This document shows positions 1-8,298 of a stretch of 64,000 nt of DNA, piece by piece (position 1 is the first letter of the stretch; each line of letters begins with the position of its first letter). The stretch is from Mesorhizobium sp. M1E.F.Ca.ET.045.02.1.1 (GTDB lineage: Bacteria; Pseudomonadota; Alphaproteobacteria; Rhizobiales; Rhizobiaceae): positions 1,240,001 to 1,304,000 of the forward strand of contig NZ_CP034447.1 in NCBI RefSeq assembly GCF_003952485.1, in the 5' to 3' direction. Under the pieces are notes generated by a model. It saw only the letters and a list, made by a program, of their open reading frames with translations, was not told the DNA's origin and did no database searches. The position numbers and the translations under genes are program-made.

Positions 1-379
1 GATATTCGCCCGCAACCTGGCCCGGCATCGAGCGTACCGCGCCGGCAAAGAAGCGGTAGCAGTCGACGATCGCCGGGATCTCGTCGTTCAGCACGGCATT
101 GATCGGCTTGCCGCAGTTCAGCGCCTCGAGCGCGGCGAATTCCTTGGCTTCCGACTCGATGCGGTCGGCGATCTTGAGCAGGTAGCCCGAGCGCTGCGCG
201 GGCGTCGTGCGCGACCAACTGACGAACGCTTGTTCGGCAGCACTGACAGCAGCATCGATCTGCGCCGGGCTCGCTTCGGCCAAGTTGAGGATCGTCGCCC
301 CGGTCTTCGGATTGAGGATCGGCTCCTCGGTTTCGGTGCCCTTCTCGAATTTCGAGCCGATCAGCATCTGGGTGTCCAT
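1..379 (-). CDS. Aminobutyraldehyde dehydrogenase, N-terminal part (cut by window edge)
   Basis: The first 126 codons of an NAD-dependent aldehyde dehydrogenase; the catalytic Cys and Glu lie outside the window. The reading starts MDTQMLIGSKF, runs through ILNPKTGATI and includes the ALEALNCGKPI segment typical of aldehyde dehydrogenases. The closest family is gamma-aminobutyraldehyde dehydrogenase (PatD/YdcW), which oxidises 4-aminobutanal to GABA in putrescine breakdown. The start at 379 has AAGGAG a few bases upstream. It follows four polyamine-type ABC transporter genes on the same strand, the E. coli ydcSTUV-patD order, so uptake and oxidation of the amine are probably co-expressed. Another betaine-aldehyde-type dehydrogenase is possible because only the N-terminus is visible. 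Confidence 0.8.
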   Translation of the reverse strand, partial: MDTQMLIGSKFEKGTETEEPILNPKTGATILNLAEASPAQIDAAVSAAEQAFVSWSRTTPAQRSGYLLKIADRIESEAKEFAALEALNCGKPINAVLNDEIPAIVDCYRFFAGAVRSMPGQVAGEY

Positions 380-400
380 TGGGTTCTCCTTGATCAGGAG

Positions 401-480
401 CGAGTAGCGAATAGCGAGTAGCGAGTAGGGTTTGACCGCCGATGTCCCCTATTCGCTATTCGCTACTCCCTATTCGCTGT
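401..480. repeat. Short GCGAGTAGCGAATA-type repeat cluster with inverted halves
   Basis: The gap between the dehydrogenase and the permease holds degenerate direct repeats of an AGCGARTAG unit at 401-430, and the same motif inverted at 447-480 (CTATTCGCTATTCGCTACT). The two halves can pair into a long hairpin. It lies inside the presumed operon, so it may affect mRNA stability or partial termination before the dehydrogenase gene. Repeats of this style are scattered in rhizobial intergenic regions. Confidence 0.6.
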
Positions 481-482
481 TT

Positions 483-1298
483 TCATTTTCCACTCCCCGC
501 GATCTGGTCGCCGTCGCGGGTCAGGTAGTAAGCCAACAGGATCGGCAGCAGCGTCACCAGCACGACCACCATGGCCACGACATTGGTGACCGGGCGCTGG
601 CGGGGGCGGATCAATTCCTCCAGCATCCAGATCGGCACGGTCTGCTGCTGGCCGGCGGTGAAGGTGGTGACGATGACCTCGTCGAAGGACAGCGCGAAGG
701 CCAGCATGCCGCCGGCAAGGAGCGCGGTCGCGATATTGGGCAGCACGACATGCCTGAACGTCTGGAAGCCGTCGGCGCCGAGGTCCATCGAGGCCTCGAT
801 CATCGAGCCGGAGGTGCGGCGGAAGCGGGCAACGGCGTTGTTGTAGACGACGACCACGCAGAAGGTGGCGTGGCCAAGCACGATCGTCCAGAACGAGAAC
901 GGGATGTCGGCCAGCGCGAAGGCCGAGCGCAGCGCGATGCCGGTGATGATGCCGGGCAGCGCGATCGGCAGGATGACCAGCAGCGAAATCGTCTCGCGGC
1001 CAAAGAAGCGCGTCTGCGAGACGGCGGCGGCGCAGAGCGTGCCGAGCACCAGCGCGATCGCCGTCGAGATGGCGGCGACGCGGATCGACAGCGACAATGC
1101 CTCCCACACGTCCGGGCGGTTCCAGGTGACGGCGAACCATTGCGTGGTCAGCCCCGGCGGCGGCCAGACGAAGCTCTTCTCCTCGGTCGTGAAGGCGTAG
1201 ACGAAGATCAAGAGGATCGGCAGGTGCAGGAAGAGCAGGCCGCAGGCAGCGGCGATCTTCAGGCGAAGCGGGGCGGATTGGCCGCGATCAGAGCGCAT
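483..1298 (-). CDS. ABC transporter permease, PotC/YdcV type
   Basis: Inner-membrane permease of 271 residues with about six membrane segments, the first at residues 13-36. The binding-protein-dependent transport (EAA) loop is visible as [14 protein letters not shown] near residues 168-181; it contacts the ATPase. Length and motif match the spermidine/putrescine permease family. The start overlaps the end of the upstream permease gene by 11 bp, so translation is probably coupled. It is the fourth gene of the polyamine-type operon reading toward the aminobutyraldehyde dehydrogenase. Substrate specificity cannot be read from the permease itself. Confidence 0.92.
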   Translation of the reverse strand: MRSDRGQSAPLRLKIAAACGLLFLHLPILLIFVYAFTTEEKSFVWPPPGLTTQWFAVTWNRPDVWEALSLSIRVAAISTAIALVLGTLCAAAVSQTRFFGRETISLLVILPIALPGIITGIALRSAFALADIPFSFWTIVLGHATFCVVVVYNNAVARFRRTSGSMIEASMDLGADGFQTFRHVVLPNIATALLAGGMLAFALSFDEVIVTTFTAGQQQTVPIWMLEELIRPRQRPVTNVVAMVVVLVTLLPILLAYYLTRDGDQIAGSGK

Positions 1299-2253
1299 CG
1301 AAGGCCCCCATGCGCTTGGCGCCCCAAAGGTAGAAGCCCATGATGACGATCGGCACCACGGTGAAGGCGGCGGCTAAAGGGATGTTGCCGGCGGTGCCCT
1401 GCTGCGAATAGACGGCCTGGCCGATGAACAGGCGCGAGGTGCCGATGATCTGCGGGATGATGTAGTCGCCGAGCGTCAGCGAGAAGGTGAAGATCGAACC
1501 GGCGACTATGCCGGGCAGCGCCAGCGGAAACAGCACGTTGCGGAAAGTCTGCCCGGGCGAGGCGCCGAGATCGGACGAGGCCTCGACCAGGTTGCCGGGA
1601 ACGCGCTCGAGCGCCGCCTGAACGGGGAGGATCATGAAAGGCAGCCAGACATAGACGAAGACGATGAAGGTGCCGGTGAAGGACACAGACAGCGAGTTGC
1701 CGCCGACGATGGGCAGCGACAGCCAGCCGTCCAGAAGCCAAAGCAGGTTCAGCTTGACCAGCAGCCAGGTGAGGATGCCTTCCTTGGCGAGGATCAGCTT
1801 CCAGGCATAGATCTTGACCAGGTAGCTCGACCAGAGCGGCAGCATGACGCCGAGATAGAACAGCGCCTTCCAGCGGCCGCGCGCATAGCGCGCCGCATAA
1901 TAGGCGATGGGGAACGCCACGACCGCCGAGGCGAGCGTGACGAGCGCCGCCATCGTCACCGTGCGCAGGATGATGTCGAGATTGGCGGCCTGGAACAGGT
2001 CGCCATAGGTCTTCAGCGTGAACTCGCGATTGATGAGGCCGGAGAACTCGTCGATCGAGAAGAAGCTCTGCAGGAGCAGCGCGAAAAGCGAGCCGATATA
2101 GACGATGCCCAGCCACAGAACCGGCGGCAGCAGCATCAGGAAAAGCAGGAGTTTCGGCCGGCGCCAGAACAGGTCGGAGAAAGCGCCGCGCAAGCCGCCG
2201 CTGCCGGGCAGGATGGCAGGGGCGGGGTTGGAGTTGAGCGCGGCGATGGTCAT
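1288..2253 (-). CDS. ABC transporter permease, PotB/YdcU type
   Basis: Inner-membrane permease of 321 residues. After a cytoplasmic N-terminus of about 33 residues come six predicted membrane segments. The EAA loop [14 protein letters not shown] lies at about residues 224-237. It pairs with the next permease gene, which overlaps its 3' end by 11 bp, to form the channel of the polyamine-type importer. The gene upstream encodes the ATPase, separated by about 220 bp that hold a large inverted repeat. Confidence 0.92.
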   Translation of the reverse strand: MTIAALNSNPAPAILPGSGGLRGAFSDLFWRRPKLLLFLMLLPPVLWLGIVYIGSLFALLLQSFFSIDEFSGLINREFTLKTYGDLFQAANLDIILRTVTMAALVTLASAVVAFPIAYYAARYARGRWKALFYLGVMLPLWSSYLVKIYAWKLILAKEGILTWLLVKLNLLWLLDGWLSLPIVGGNSLSVSFTGTFIVFVYVWLPFMILPVQAALERVPGNLVEASSDLGASPGQTFRNVLFPLALPGIVAGSIFTFSLTLGDYIIPQIIGTSRLFIGQAVYSQQGTAGNIPLAAAFTVVPIVIMGFYLWGAKRMGAFDAL

Positions 2254-2304
2254 GGGGCGCCTGCCGCGTCGATTGGATCAATGGCGGTAAGGCCGAGTTC
2301 CTTC

Positions 2305-2461
2305 GCACCCCCCTCTGTCCTGCCGGACATCTCCCCCGCAGGGGGGAGATCAGCAGCTTGTCTGCCTTGCCAGTTCTGCAACCTTGGAAGTTGGCGAAGC
2401 CAATGGTGACAGCCAATCTCCCCCCTTGCGGGGGAGATGTCCGGCAGGACAGAGGGGGTGC
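2305..2461. repeat. Large imperfect inverted repeat between ABC transporter genes
   Basis: Two nearly identical arms of about 46 bp face each other at 2305-2350 and 2415-2461. Each contains CTGTCCTGCCGGACATCTCC and a smaller inner hairpin built from CTCCCCC and GGGGGAG. The spacer is about 65 bp. The structure is a classic rhizobial intergenic palindromic element and sits between the ATPase and permease genes of one operon, where a strong hairpin could protect the upstream mRNA or adjust subunit ratios. Confidence 0.8.
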
Positions 2462-2477
2462 CTCGCGCAAACCGTGC

Positions 2478-3476
2478 TCATACCTGTTCATCCATCAGAT
2501 GCAGGTGCTCGCGGTTGAAGGTGAGCATCACCGCCTCGCCCTCGGCCGGCAGCGCCGTGCCCGCCGGCACCACGGCGTGCAGCCTCAGCCCATCGGCATC
2601 GAGCGCCAGCCTGGTGGTGGCGCCGAGATAGTTGGTTCCGACCAGACGCGCCGCCACGCCGTCGCCGCTTGTCGCTTGGGTGACGCGGATGGATTCGGGC
2701 CTGAGACTCCCCCAGCAATGCTGGCCGGAATAGCGCTGGACGAAATCCGGCGGCAGCACATTCGATGAGCCGACGAAATCGGCGACGAAGCGCGTCTTAG
2801 GCCGCTGGTAGATGTCCTCCGGCGTCCCGACCTGCATGATCCTGCCGTCGTTGAAGACGGCGACGCGGTCGGCCATGGACAGCGCCTCGCCCTGGTCGTG
2901 GGTGACGAAGACGAAGGTGATGCCGAGCACCTTCTGCAGCGACTTCAATTCCTCCTGCATGTTCTCGCGCAGCTTGAGGTCGAGCGCGCCGAGCGGCTCG
3001 TCGAGCAACAGGACCTTGGGCTGGTTGACGAGCGCCCGGGCAAGCGCGACGCGCTGGCGCTGGCCGCCGGAGAGCTGGCCGGGACGCCGGGCGCCATAGC
3101 CCGGCAGTCGCACCAGCGACAGCGCCTCTTCCGCCGCCTTCAGCCGCTCGGCCTTGCCGACGCCCTTGACCATCAGGCCGTAGGCGACGTTGTCGAGCAC
3201 GTTAAAGTGCGGGAACAGCGCGTAGTCCTGGAAGACGGTGTTGACGTTGCGGCGGTAGGGCGGAACCCCTTCGGCGCGCTCGCCGAAGATCGAGATCGAT
3301 CCCGCCGTCGGCTGCTCGAAGCCGGCGATCAGCCTAAGACAGGTCGTCTTGCCGGATCCGGACGGTCCGAGCATGGCGAAGAACTCGCCCGGCGCGATGT
3401 CGAGATCGACCGCATCGACGGCACGCACGCTGCCGAAATGGCGCGAGACTTGTTTGAAGGAAACGGCGGAGGTCAT
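2478..3476 (-). CDS. ABC transporter ATPase, PotA/YdcT type
   Basis: ATP-hydrolysing subunit of the polyamine-type importer, 332 residues. Walker A GPSGSGKTT is at residues 37-45, the signature LSGGQ at 135-139, Walker B VLLLDEP at 155-161 and the switch histidine in VTHDQ near 193. The C-terminal 90 residues fit a TOBE domain. A longer reading frame runs upstream to 3590, but the extra 38 residues are unlike the family and lie in repeat sequence, so the ATG at 3476 is preferred. It is the second gene of the operon, after the binding protein. Confidence 0.93.
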   Translation of the reverse strand: MTSAVSFKQVSRHFGSVRAVDAVDLDIAPGEFFAMLGPSGSGKTTCLRLIAGFEQPTAGSISIFGERAEGVPPYRRNVNTVFQDYALFPHFNVLDNVAYGLMVKGVGKAERLKAAEEALSLVRLPGYGARRPGQLSGGQRQRVALARALVNQPKVLLLDEPLGALDLKLRENMQEELKSLQKVLGITFVFVTHDQGEALSMADRVAVFNDGRIMQVGTPEDIYQRPKTRFVADFVGSSNVLPPDFVQRYSGQHCWGSLRPESIRVTQATSGDGVAARLVGTNYLGATTRLALDADGLRLHAVVPAGTALPAEGEAVMLTFNREHLHLMDEQV

Positions 3477-3535
3477 GGGCCTGTCAGTCGGTTGCCGGGT
3501 TTGGTTCCTGTCGGATCGCGATAGCGCACGCGCTT

Positions 3536-3654
3536 CACCTCCCCCTCGATGGGAGGTCGCGGCGAAGCTGCGGGTGGGGGTGACTGGCACAAGCGGTTGC
3601 GCCGACCCCCACCCCGACGCTGCGCGTCGACCCTCCCCACAAGGGGGAGGGTAA
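3536..3654. repeat. Rhizobial-type intergenic palindromic element
   Basis: The spacer between the binding-protein and ATPase genes carries G/C-rich inverted segments: CACCTCCCCCTCGATGGGAG and GCGGGTGGGGGTG on one side, GACCCCCACCCCGACGC and CCTCCCCACAAGGGGGAGGG on the other. They can fold into nested hairpins. The arrangement resembles the other intergenic elements in this window but has a different core. Its position after a binding-protein gene fits the common pattern in which a hairpin raises the level of the first cistron. Confidence 0.65.
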
Positions 3655-3660
3655 AAGCGA

Positions 3661-4818
3661 TCACCGCCCGCCGATGACGCCGATATAGTCCGACACCCAG
3701 CGGTAGTAAGGCACGCACTGGTCGTTCTGGCTGGCGCATTTCGACACCGGCGTCTTCCAGAACTTGATCTTCTCGAAATTGTCGTAGCCGTTGGTCTTGC
3801 AGCCTTCCTCGCCGAGCAACTCGTTACCCTTGCAGGCGGCCGGCACCACCGGCAGCGAGCCGAACCAGGCCGAGACGTCTCCCTGGACCTTGGGTGAGAG
3901 CGAGTGCTCGAGCCACATATAGGCGCAGTTCGGATGGGCGGCGTCGGCCTCCATCATGGTGGTGTCCGCCCAGCCGGTGACGCCTTCTTCCGGCACGGTC
4001 GAGGCGACCGGCTTCTTGGCGGCGACAAGCGTGTTCACCTGATAGGGCCAGGAGCCTGAAGCAACCACGCCTTCGTTCTGGAAGTCGTCGACCTGGATCG
4101 CGGCGTCATGCCAGTAGCGGCCGACCAGCGTGCGCTGCGTGCGCAACAGATCGAGCGCCGCCTTGTACTGGTCCTCGGTAAGCTCGTAGGGGTCCTTGAT
4201 GCCCAGTTCCGGCTTGTGGAACATCAGGTAGTTGGCGGCGTCCGCGATGTGGATCGGGCCGTCATAGGCTTGCACTCGACCCTTGTTCGACTTGCCGTCG
4301 GGCAGCTTCATCTCCTCGAAGACGACGTTCCAGCTCTTGGGCGCTTCCTTGAAGACGTCGGTGTTGTACATCAGGATGTTCGGGCCCCACTGGTAGGGAA
4401 CGCCGTAGTGCACCTTGTCGACGGTGAACCAGGGCGCGTCCTTCAGGCGGTCGTCGACCGTCTTCCAGCTCTTGACGAGGTCGGTGTTGATCGGCTGCAC
4501 GCGCTTGCCGGCGACGAGGCGCAGCGAAGCATCACCCGAAGCCGTCACCAGGTCGAACCCGCCCTCGTTCATCAGCGAGACCATTTCGTCCGACGTGTTG
4601 GCGGTCTTGACGTTGACCTTGCAGCCGGTCTCCTTCTCGAAGGCAGACACCCAGTCATAGTTCTTGTCGGTCTCGCCGCGCTCGATGTAGCCCGGCCAGG
4701 CGACGATATTGAGCTCGCCCTCGCCCTTGCCGAGTTCCTTGACCTGGGCGATCGCCTGACCCGAGAAGGCCAGCGCAACCGTCAACGCCGTGCATGACTT
4801 CAGGAATGCATTCATCAT
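3661..4818 (-). CDS. Periplasmic polyamine-type substrate-binding protein (PotD/YdcS family)
   Basis: Extracellular solute-binding protein of 385 residues. It begins with a signal peptide MMNAFLKSCTALTVALAFSG and a plausible cleavage site after AIA. The mature part starts with LNIVAWPGYIERG, typical of spermidine/putrescine-binding proteins, and contains the family-like segments VKTANTSDEM and YQWGPNILMYNTD. Two ATGs are adjacent at 4818 and 4815; GGGAG lies four and seven bases upstream respectively, so 4815 is equally good. It is the first gene of the operon, so the promoter is expected in 4819-5024. Polyamine as substrate is inferred from family and gene order. Confidence 0.9.
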   Translation of the reverse strand: MMNAFLKSCTALTVALAFSGQAIAQVKELGKGEGELNIVAWPGYIERGETDKNYDWVSAFEKETGCKVNVKTANTSDEMVSLMNEGGFDLVTASGDASLRLVAGKRVQPINTDLVKSWKTVDDRLKDAPWFTVDKVHYGVPYQWGPNILMYNTDVFKEAPKSWNVVFEEMKLPDGKSNKGRVQAYDGPIHIADAANYLMFHKPELGIKDPYELTEDQYKAALDLLRTQRTLVGRYWHDAAIQVDDFQNEGVVASGSWPYQVNTLVAAKKPVASTVPEEGVTGWADTTMMEADAAHPNCAYMWLEHSLSPKVQGDVSAWFGSLPVVPAACKGNELLGEEGCKTNGYDNFEKIKFWKTPVSKCASQNDQCVPYYRWVSDYIGVIGGR

Positions 4819-4837
4819 CGATCTCCCATTTTGGCGC

Positions 4838-4885
4838 GTGACCCCGAAACCGCTTCGGTTTTCGAAAAGGATCATGCGCAAACCT
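4838..4885. promoter_or_regulatory. Upstream region of the polyamine-type operon with a hairpin
   Basis: The 206-bp gap before the binding-protein gene contains CCCGAAACCGCTTCGGTTTTCG, in which CGAAACCG and CGGTTTTCG pair around a short loop, followed by AAAAGGATCATGCGCAAAC. This hairpin and GATCATGC tail resemble a common rhizobial upstream repeat. No convincing -35/-10 pair was found, so the exact promoter is unresolved. Confidence 0.3.
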
Positions 4886-5024
4886 GAACGCCAGAGCTCA
4901 GTGCCCCGACAGCCGCGCTCCCGAGCGGCTTTTGTTCCCTGGCGAAAAAGTGCTGTGAAAAATCCGGTTTCGCAAATTCATTTATCAGAAAGTCGATATC
5001 GGTTTTTCCGATAGACGGACGCCT

Positions 5025-5870
5025 TCAAGCCGCCGCCGTCGCCAGCCAGCAGGCGGCATTGAAGCGAGCCTTACCGTCCTCCACGAAAGGCGCGAATGCA
5101 CCAGGCAAGACCGTGGTGATTTTTTCGGCCGTTGCCTGGTCTACCTCGCGCAGCGCAGCGCCGACCGGCCCCAGCCGGGTGACATATGTCATCAGATCGC
5201 CTTCGGCGATCTGACACAGGACGTCCGCCTGTTCGACTTTGATTGACGACCAGCCGCTCGCTTCAAGGATCCGCTTCACCTTGGCGCCGTCGGCAAAGGC
5301 AAACTGCCCCGGCGCCTCAGGGTCTGGCACGGGCGCGGGCGGCAGGAAAGGCGCGGCCGCTCGCGCAGCGGTCGTCATGAAATCATTCTCGACCGGACTG
5401 CGCCAAGCGACAAAGGCGAGTTTGCCACCGCGCCTCGCGGCTTGTCTTATGTTGGTGAACGCGGCCACGGGATCATCGAAGAACATGACACCAAAGCGCG
5501 AGACAACAGTGTCGAAGCGCGCTGATTCGAACGCATATGTCTGCGCATCGCCCACTTCAAAACTTGCATTTGCCACCTTTTCCAGCCGCGCGCGCTCCGT
5601 CGCCAGGGCGACAAGCGGCTGCGAGATATCCAGCCCAACACAACGTCCGTCGTTGCCGACGCGGCGCGCCATCGCCAGAGTCGTGGCGCCGGCGCCGCAG
5701 CCGATATCCAGGACATTGCCCCCTTCTCCGGGATAGCCGGCATCCACTACGAGGCGCTCGAACGGCGCCAGTACCCCGTCGAGGATCGGCTGCATCTCGA
5801 CCCAGGCCTTTCCGCTGACGTCATTCCAGAGAGCTGCTTGCTGTGTGTTTGGCTGCGCGGATTGCGGCAT
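5025..5870 (-). CDS. Class I SAM-dependent methyltransferase
   Basis: Methyltransferase of 281 residues with the SAM-binding motif VLDIGCGAGATTLAMA near residues 53-68, followed by GLDIS and the motif-II-like segment FDTVVSRFGVMFF. The fold matches UbiE/COQ5-like small-molecule methyltransferases; the substrate cannot be told. It is transcribed divergently from a MerR regulator gene, and the 75-bp gap carries a MerR-type promoter reading toward this gene, so the regulator probably controls it. Codon use does not differ visibly from neighbours. Confidence 0.85.
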   Translation of the reverse strand: MPQSAQPNTQQAALWNDVSGKAWVEMQPILDGVLAPFERLVVDAGYPGEGGNVLDIGCGAGATTLAMARRVGNDGRCVGLDISQPLVALATERARLEKVANASFEVGDAQTYAFESARFDTVVSRFGVMFFDDPVAAFTNIRQAARRGGKLAFVAWRSPVENDFMTTAARAAAPFLPPAPVPDPEAPGQFAFADGAKVKRILEASGWSSIKVEQADVLCQIAEGDLMTYVTRLGPVGAALREVDQATAEKITTVLPGAFAPFVEDGKARFNAACWLATAAA

Positions 5871-5912
5871 AACGGACCTCGCTTTCTGTTGCTCTCGCCG
5901 ATCGTCGCGAGC

Positions 5913-5943
5913 ACTCTACGAGTTCAAGCCGACTTGAGGTCAA
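5913..5943 (-). promoter_or_regulatory. MerR-type promoter with 19-bp spacer
   Basis: On the minus strand a -35 TTGACC (5938-5943) and a -10-like TAGAGT (5913-5918) are separated by exactly 19 bp, the overlong spacer typical of promoters activated by MerR proteins through DNA untwisting. The spacer contains the dyad TCAAG-CCGA-CTTGA (5924-5937). It reads toward the methyltransferase and its -35 abuts the start of the regulator gene, so the regulator may also repress itself here. Confidence 0.75.
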
Positions 5944-5945
5944 GC

Positions 5946-6428
5946 ATGAAAGATATGGACATTGCCGAAGTGTCGCGCCGCACCGGCGTGCCCGCCTCGA
6001 CACTTCGTTACTACGAGGAGAAGGGCCTCATCGCCTCGATCGGCCGTCGCGGCCTGCGCCGCTTGTTCGAGCCGGCCGTCCTGGAACGGCTCGCCTTGAT
6101 CGCGCTTGGACGCGCGGGTGGATTCGCACTGGACGAAATTTCCTCGATGCTGACGCCCGACGGTCTGCCGAAAATGGATCAACGGCGCTTGGATGCCAAA
6201 GCGAACGAACTGGACCGGACCATCCAGTGCCTGACCGCGATCCGAGAGGCTTTGCGTCACGCCGCCCGATGTCCGGCCGTCCGGCCGATGGAGTGTCCGA
6301 CGTTCCGGCGCGCCGTCAGGCTGGCCGGTGCCGGCCGCTTCGAGGTTGCTCCGATCGGTCCGTTCAAGGCGGAGGCCGTTCCCGCAACAAGGCGCAAGCG
6401 CAAGACTGGCGACGTCAGCCTGGAGTAG
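5946..6428 (+). CDS. MerR family transcriptional regulator with C-x7-C loop
   Basis: A 160-residue regulator. The N-terminal winged helix-turn-helix reads EVSRRTGVPASTLRYYEEKG at residues 8-27, followed by the dimerisation helix. Near the C-terminus C109 and C117 form a C-x7-C pair (CPAVRPMEC), the same spacing and approximate position as the metal loop of CueR; the four-Cys cluster of SoxR is absent. The start at 5946 has GAGG seven bases upstream; a second ATG lies at 5955. The arginine/lysine-rich tail (residues 149-153) is unusual. The ligand is unknown: a metal or thiol-reactive signal is an inference from the two cysteines. Confidence 0.85.
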   Translation: MKDMDIAEVSRRTGVPASTLRYYEEKGLIASIGRRGLRRLFEPAVLERLALIALGRAGGFALDEISSMLTPDGLPKMDQRRLDAKANELDRTIQCLTAIREALRHAARCPAVRPMECPTFRRAVRLAGAGRFEVAPIGPFKAEAVPATRRKRKTGDVSLE

Positions 6429-6434
6429 GTCACA

Positions 6435-7340
6435 CTAGCGGCGGACCATGCGTTGCGATTGGGCGAGGCCGATGAAATCGCGGGCGGACTGCGGCAGGCT
6501 GGAGCCACGGCGCCAGACCATGCCGACCTGGACGACCGGAAGCGAGCCGGAGATATCGCGGGATTCGATGCGGTCGCCTTCCAGCGACCAGGGGCGGTAG
6601 ACGAGGTCGGGCAAAAGCGCCACGCCGGCGCCGGTGGCCACGAGGCTGCGCACGGCCTCGACCGAGCGGGTGCGGAAGGCGACATGGGGTCTCGCGCCGA
6701 TCGCCGACAGCAGCTTGCCGGTGTTTTCCTCGATCTCGTCGACGGTCAGCATGATCAGCGGCTCGGACGCGATATCGCCGATACCGATGATGTCGGCGCT
6801 GGCGAGCCTGTGGCTGAGCGGCAGCCAGAGCCGATAGGCCGAGACCTCGAGGATTTCCGACTGCAGCGCGGTGCGGTCGCGCAGATTGGAGGTGACCATG
6901 ACGGCGATGTCGAGCTTGCCGCCGACCAGGAGGTGCTCGAGATAGTCGCCATTGTCCTCGATGGCCGAGACCTCGACGCCGGGATAGGCGCGGCGGTAGC
7001 GCGCCAGCAAATCGGAAAGCACATAGCCGGCGACCAGCGAGGTGACGCCGAGCTGTAGCCGACCGCCGGCCGTCAGTTGGTCGCCGAGGAAGGCGCGGCG
7101 CGCATCGGAGACATCGGCCAGGATCTTCGTGGCGTGGCGCAGGAACTGATGGCCCTTGTGGGTGATGTTCAAGCCCCGCGGATGACGCTCGAACAATTCG
7201 ACCCCGAGATCGCTCTCCAGCTCCTTGATCGCCTCGGTGACCGAGGACTGGGAAATCGAGAGGTTCTGCGCGGCGCCCGACACCGTGCCCTGCTCGGCGA
7301 CGGCGACGAAGAACTGGAGCTGGCGGATGGTGAAAGCCAT
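6435..7340 (-). CDS. LysR family transcriptional regulator
   Basis: A 301-residue LysR regulator. The N-terminal helix-turn-helix is residues 1-60, with MAFTIRQLQFFVAVAEQGTV, SGAAQNLSISQSSVTEAIKE and ELFERHPRGL; the effector-binding domain follows to the C-terminus. A longer frame continues upstream to 7646 but overlaps the DeoR gene and lacks family similarity, so the ATG at 7340 is used. It ends 6 bp after the stop of the convergent MerR gene. Its target is not obvious: neither flanking gene is divergent from it, so it may act on the polyamine operon or elsewhere. Confidence 0.92.
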   Translation of the reverse strand: MAFTIRQLQFFVAVAEQGTVSGAAQNLSISQSSVTEAIKELESDLGVELFERHPRGLNITHKGHQFLRHATKILADVSDARRAFLGDQLTAGGRLQLGVTSLVAGYVLSDLLARYRRAYPGVEVSAIEDNGDYLEHLLVGGKLDIAVMVTSNLRDRTALQSEILEVSAYRLWLPLSHRLASADIIGIGDIASEPLIMLTVDEIEENTGKLLSAIGARPHVAFRTRSVEAVRSLVATGAGVALLPDLVYRPWSLEGDRIESRDISGSLPVVQVGMVWRRGSSLPQSARDFIGLAQSQRMVRR

Positions 7341-7395
7341 GGTCGGACTAAACACCGGCCCGGGCGGGAAGGGAAGGCATTGGCAGCTCCCAGCG

Positions 7396-8160
7396 CTAGG
7401 CCGCCGCGATGCTGAGACGCGCGCCAGCCTGGCTGAGCGCCGCAGCGATGTCGTGCGGCGGCGGCTGGTCGGTCGCGAGCTCCGAAAAGCCGTCGAAGCC
7501 GCAGACCTGGACCAGCCCTTGCCGGCCGAACTTGGTGTGATCGGTGACGACCAGCGAACGCTGGCCGCGCGACAGCACCATGCGGGCGAATTCCGCTTCC
7601 GCGAGCTCATAGTCGGTAAGGCCGGCGACGGCATCGACCGCGCCAATGGAGATCACCGCGTGGTCGACGGAGAAACGGCTGACGAAGTCGATCGCAGTAG
7701 CACCGAAGGCGGCACCGGAATCGCTGCGCAACTCGCCGCCTGCCATGTAGACCCGGTTGCCGTTCACGGTCGCCAGTGTGCGGGCGATGTCGGACGAGTT
7801 GGTGACCACCGTCAGCCGGCGATGGCCGAGCAGTTCGCGCGCCAGGAAGGAGGTAGTGGTGCCGGTGTCGAGCATGATCGATTCGCCGTCGCGGATGGTG
7901 GCCGCGACCATGCGGGCAATCAGGCGCTTGGCCTCGGCATTCTCGCGCATGCGGCGCTCAAACGGCGCCTCGCCGGCCATCGACGGCAGGCGGACCGCCC
8001 CATGCATCTTGAGCAGCGCTCCGTCATCGGTAAGCGGCTTGACGTCGCGCCGCACCGTCTCCAACGACACGCCCAGCCGTTCGGCCAGGCTGGCAATGGT
8101 GATCGTGCCCTCCTCGCTGAGGAGCCGCAGGATCTCTCCATGCCGTTTCGAGTGGATCAT
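7396..8160 (-). CDS. DeoR/GlpR family transcriptional regulator
   Basis: A 254-residue regulator. The N-terminal HTH reads RHGEILRLLSEEGTITIAS then LAERLGVSLETVRRDVKPL, and the C-terminal sugar-phosphate-sensor-like domain includes MLDTGTTTSFLAREL and VVTNS. DeoR proteins of this type usually begin close to the HTH, so the ATG at 8160 is chosen; the frame stays open to an ATG at 8223 and a TTG at 8244. It is divergent from the kinase/dehydrogenase operon at 8545. Because the family usually senses phosphorylated metabolites, control of that operon by the kinase product is a reasonable inference. Confidence 0.88.
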   Translation of the reverse strand: MIHSKRHGEILRLLSEEGTITIASLAERLGVSLETVRRDVKPLTDDGALLKMHGAVRLPSMAGEAPFERRMRENAEAKRLIARMVAATIRDGESIMLDTGTTTSFLARELLGHRRLTVVTNSSDIARTLATVNGNRVYMAGGELRSDSGAAFGATAIDFVSRFSVDHAVISIGAVDAVAGLTDYELAEAEFARMVLSRGQRSLVVTDHTKFGRQGLVQVCGFDGFSELATDQPPPHDIAAALSQAGARLSIAAA

Positions 8161-8193
8161 AGGGACGTCCGGGATTTTGACCGATTCTAAGGC

Positions 8194-8216
8194 ATTCCTA
8201 ACGCTTTTAAAGGAAT
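8194..8216. promoter_or_regulatory. Candidate DeoR operator, ATTCCT-N11-AGGAAT
   Basis: A perfect 6-bp inverted repeat, ATTCCT and AGGAAT, separated by 11 bp, lies 34-56 bp upstream of the chosen DeoR start. Two helical turns between half-site centres fits a dimeric repressor. Assignment to this DeoR protein rests only on position. Confidence 0.4.
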
Positions 8217-8263
8217 TGCTCATATTTTCGGGCAAAACACCCAAAAAAGGTCACAGCTTTCGA

Positions 8264-8292
8264 TTGACAGCCGCGTCGCACTGGCGTGAGAT
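8264..8292 (+). promoter_or_regulatory. Candidate sigma-70 promoter of the leader RNA/kinase operon
   Basis: TTGACA (8264-8269), a 17-bp spacer and TGAGAT (8287-8292) form a good -35 and a moderate -10, predicting a start near 8299. The inverted copies GTCACAG (8240-8246) and CTGTGAC (8297-8303) flank it symmetrically and may be regulator half-sites. Transcription would run through the structured leader into the kinase gene at 8545. Confidence 0.5.
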
Positions 8293-8298
8293 CATTCT

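Noticed and set aside
5922..5939. SoxR box and SoxR-type regulator
   Set aside because: The dyad resembles a sox box, but the regulator lacks the four-cysteine cluster of SoxR.
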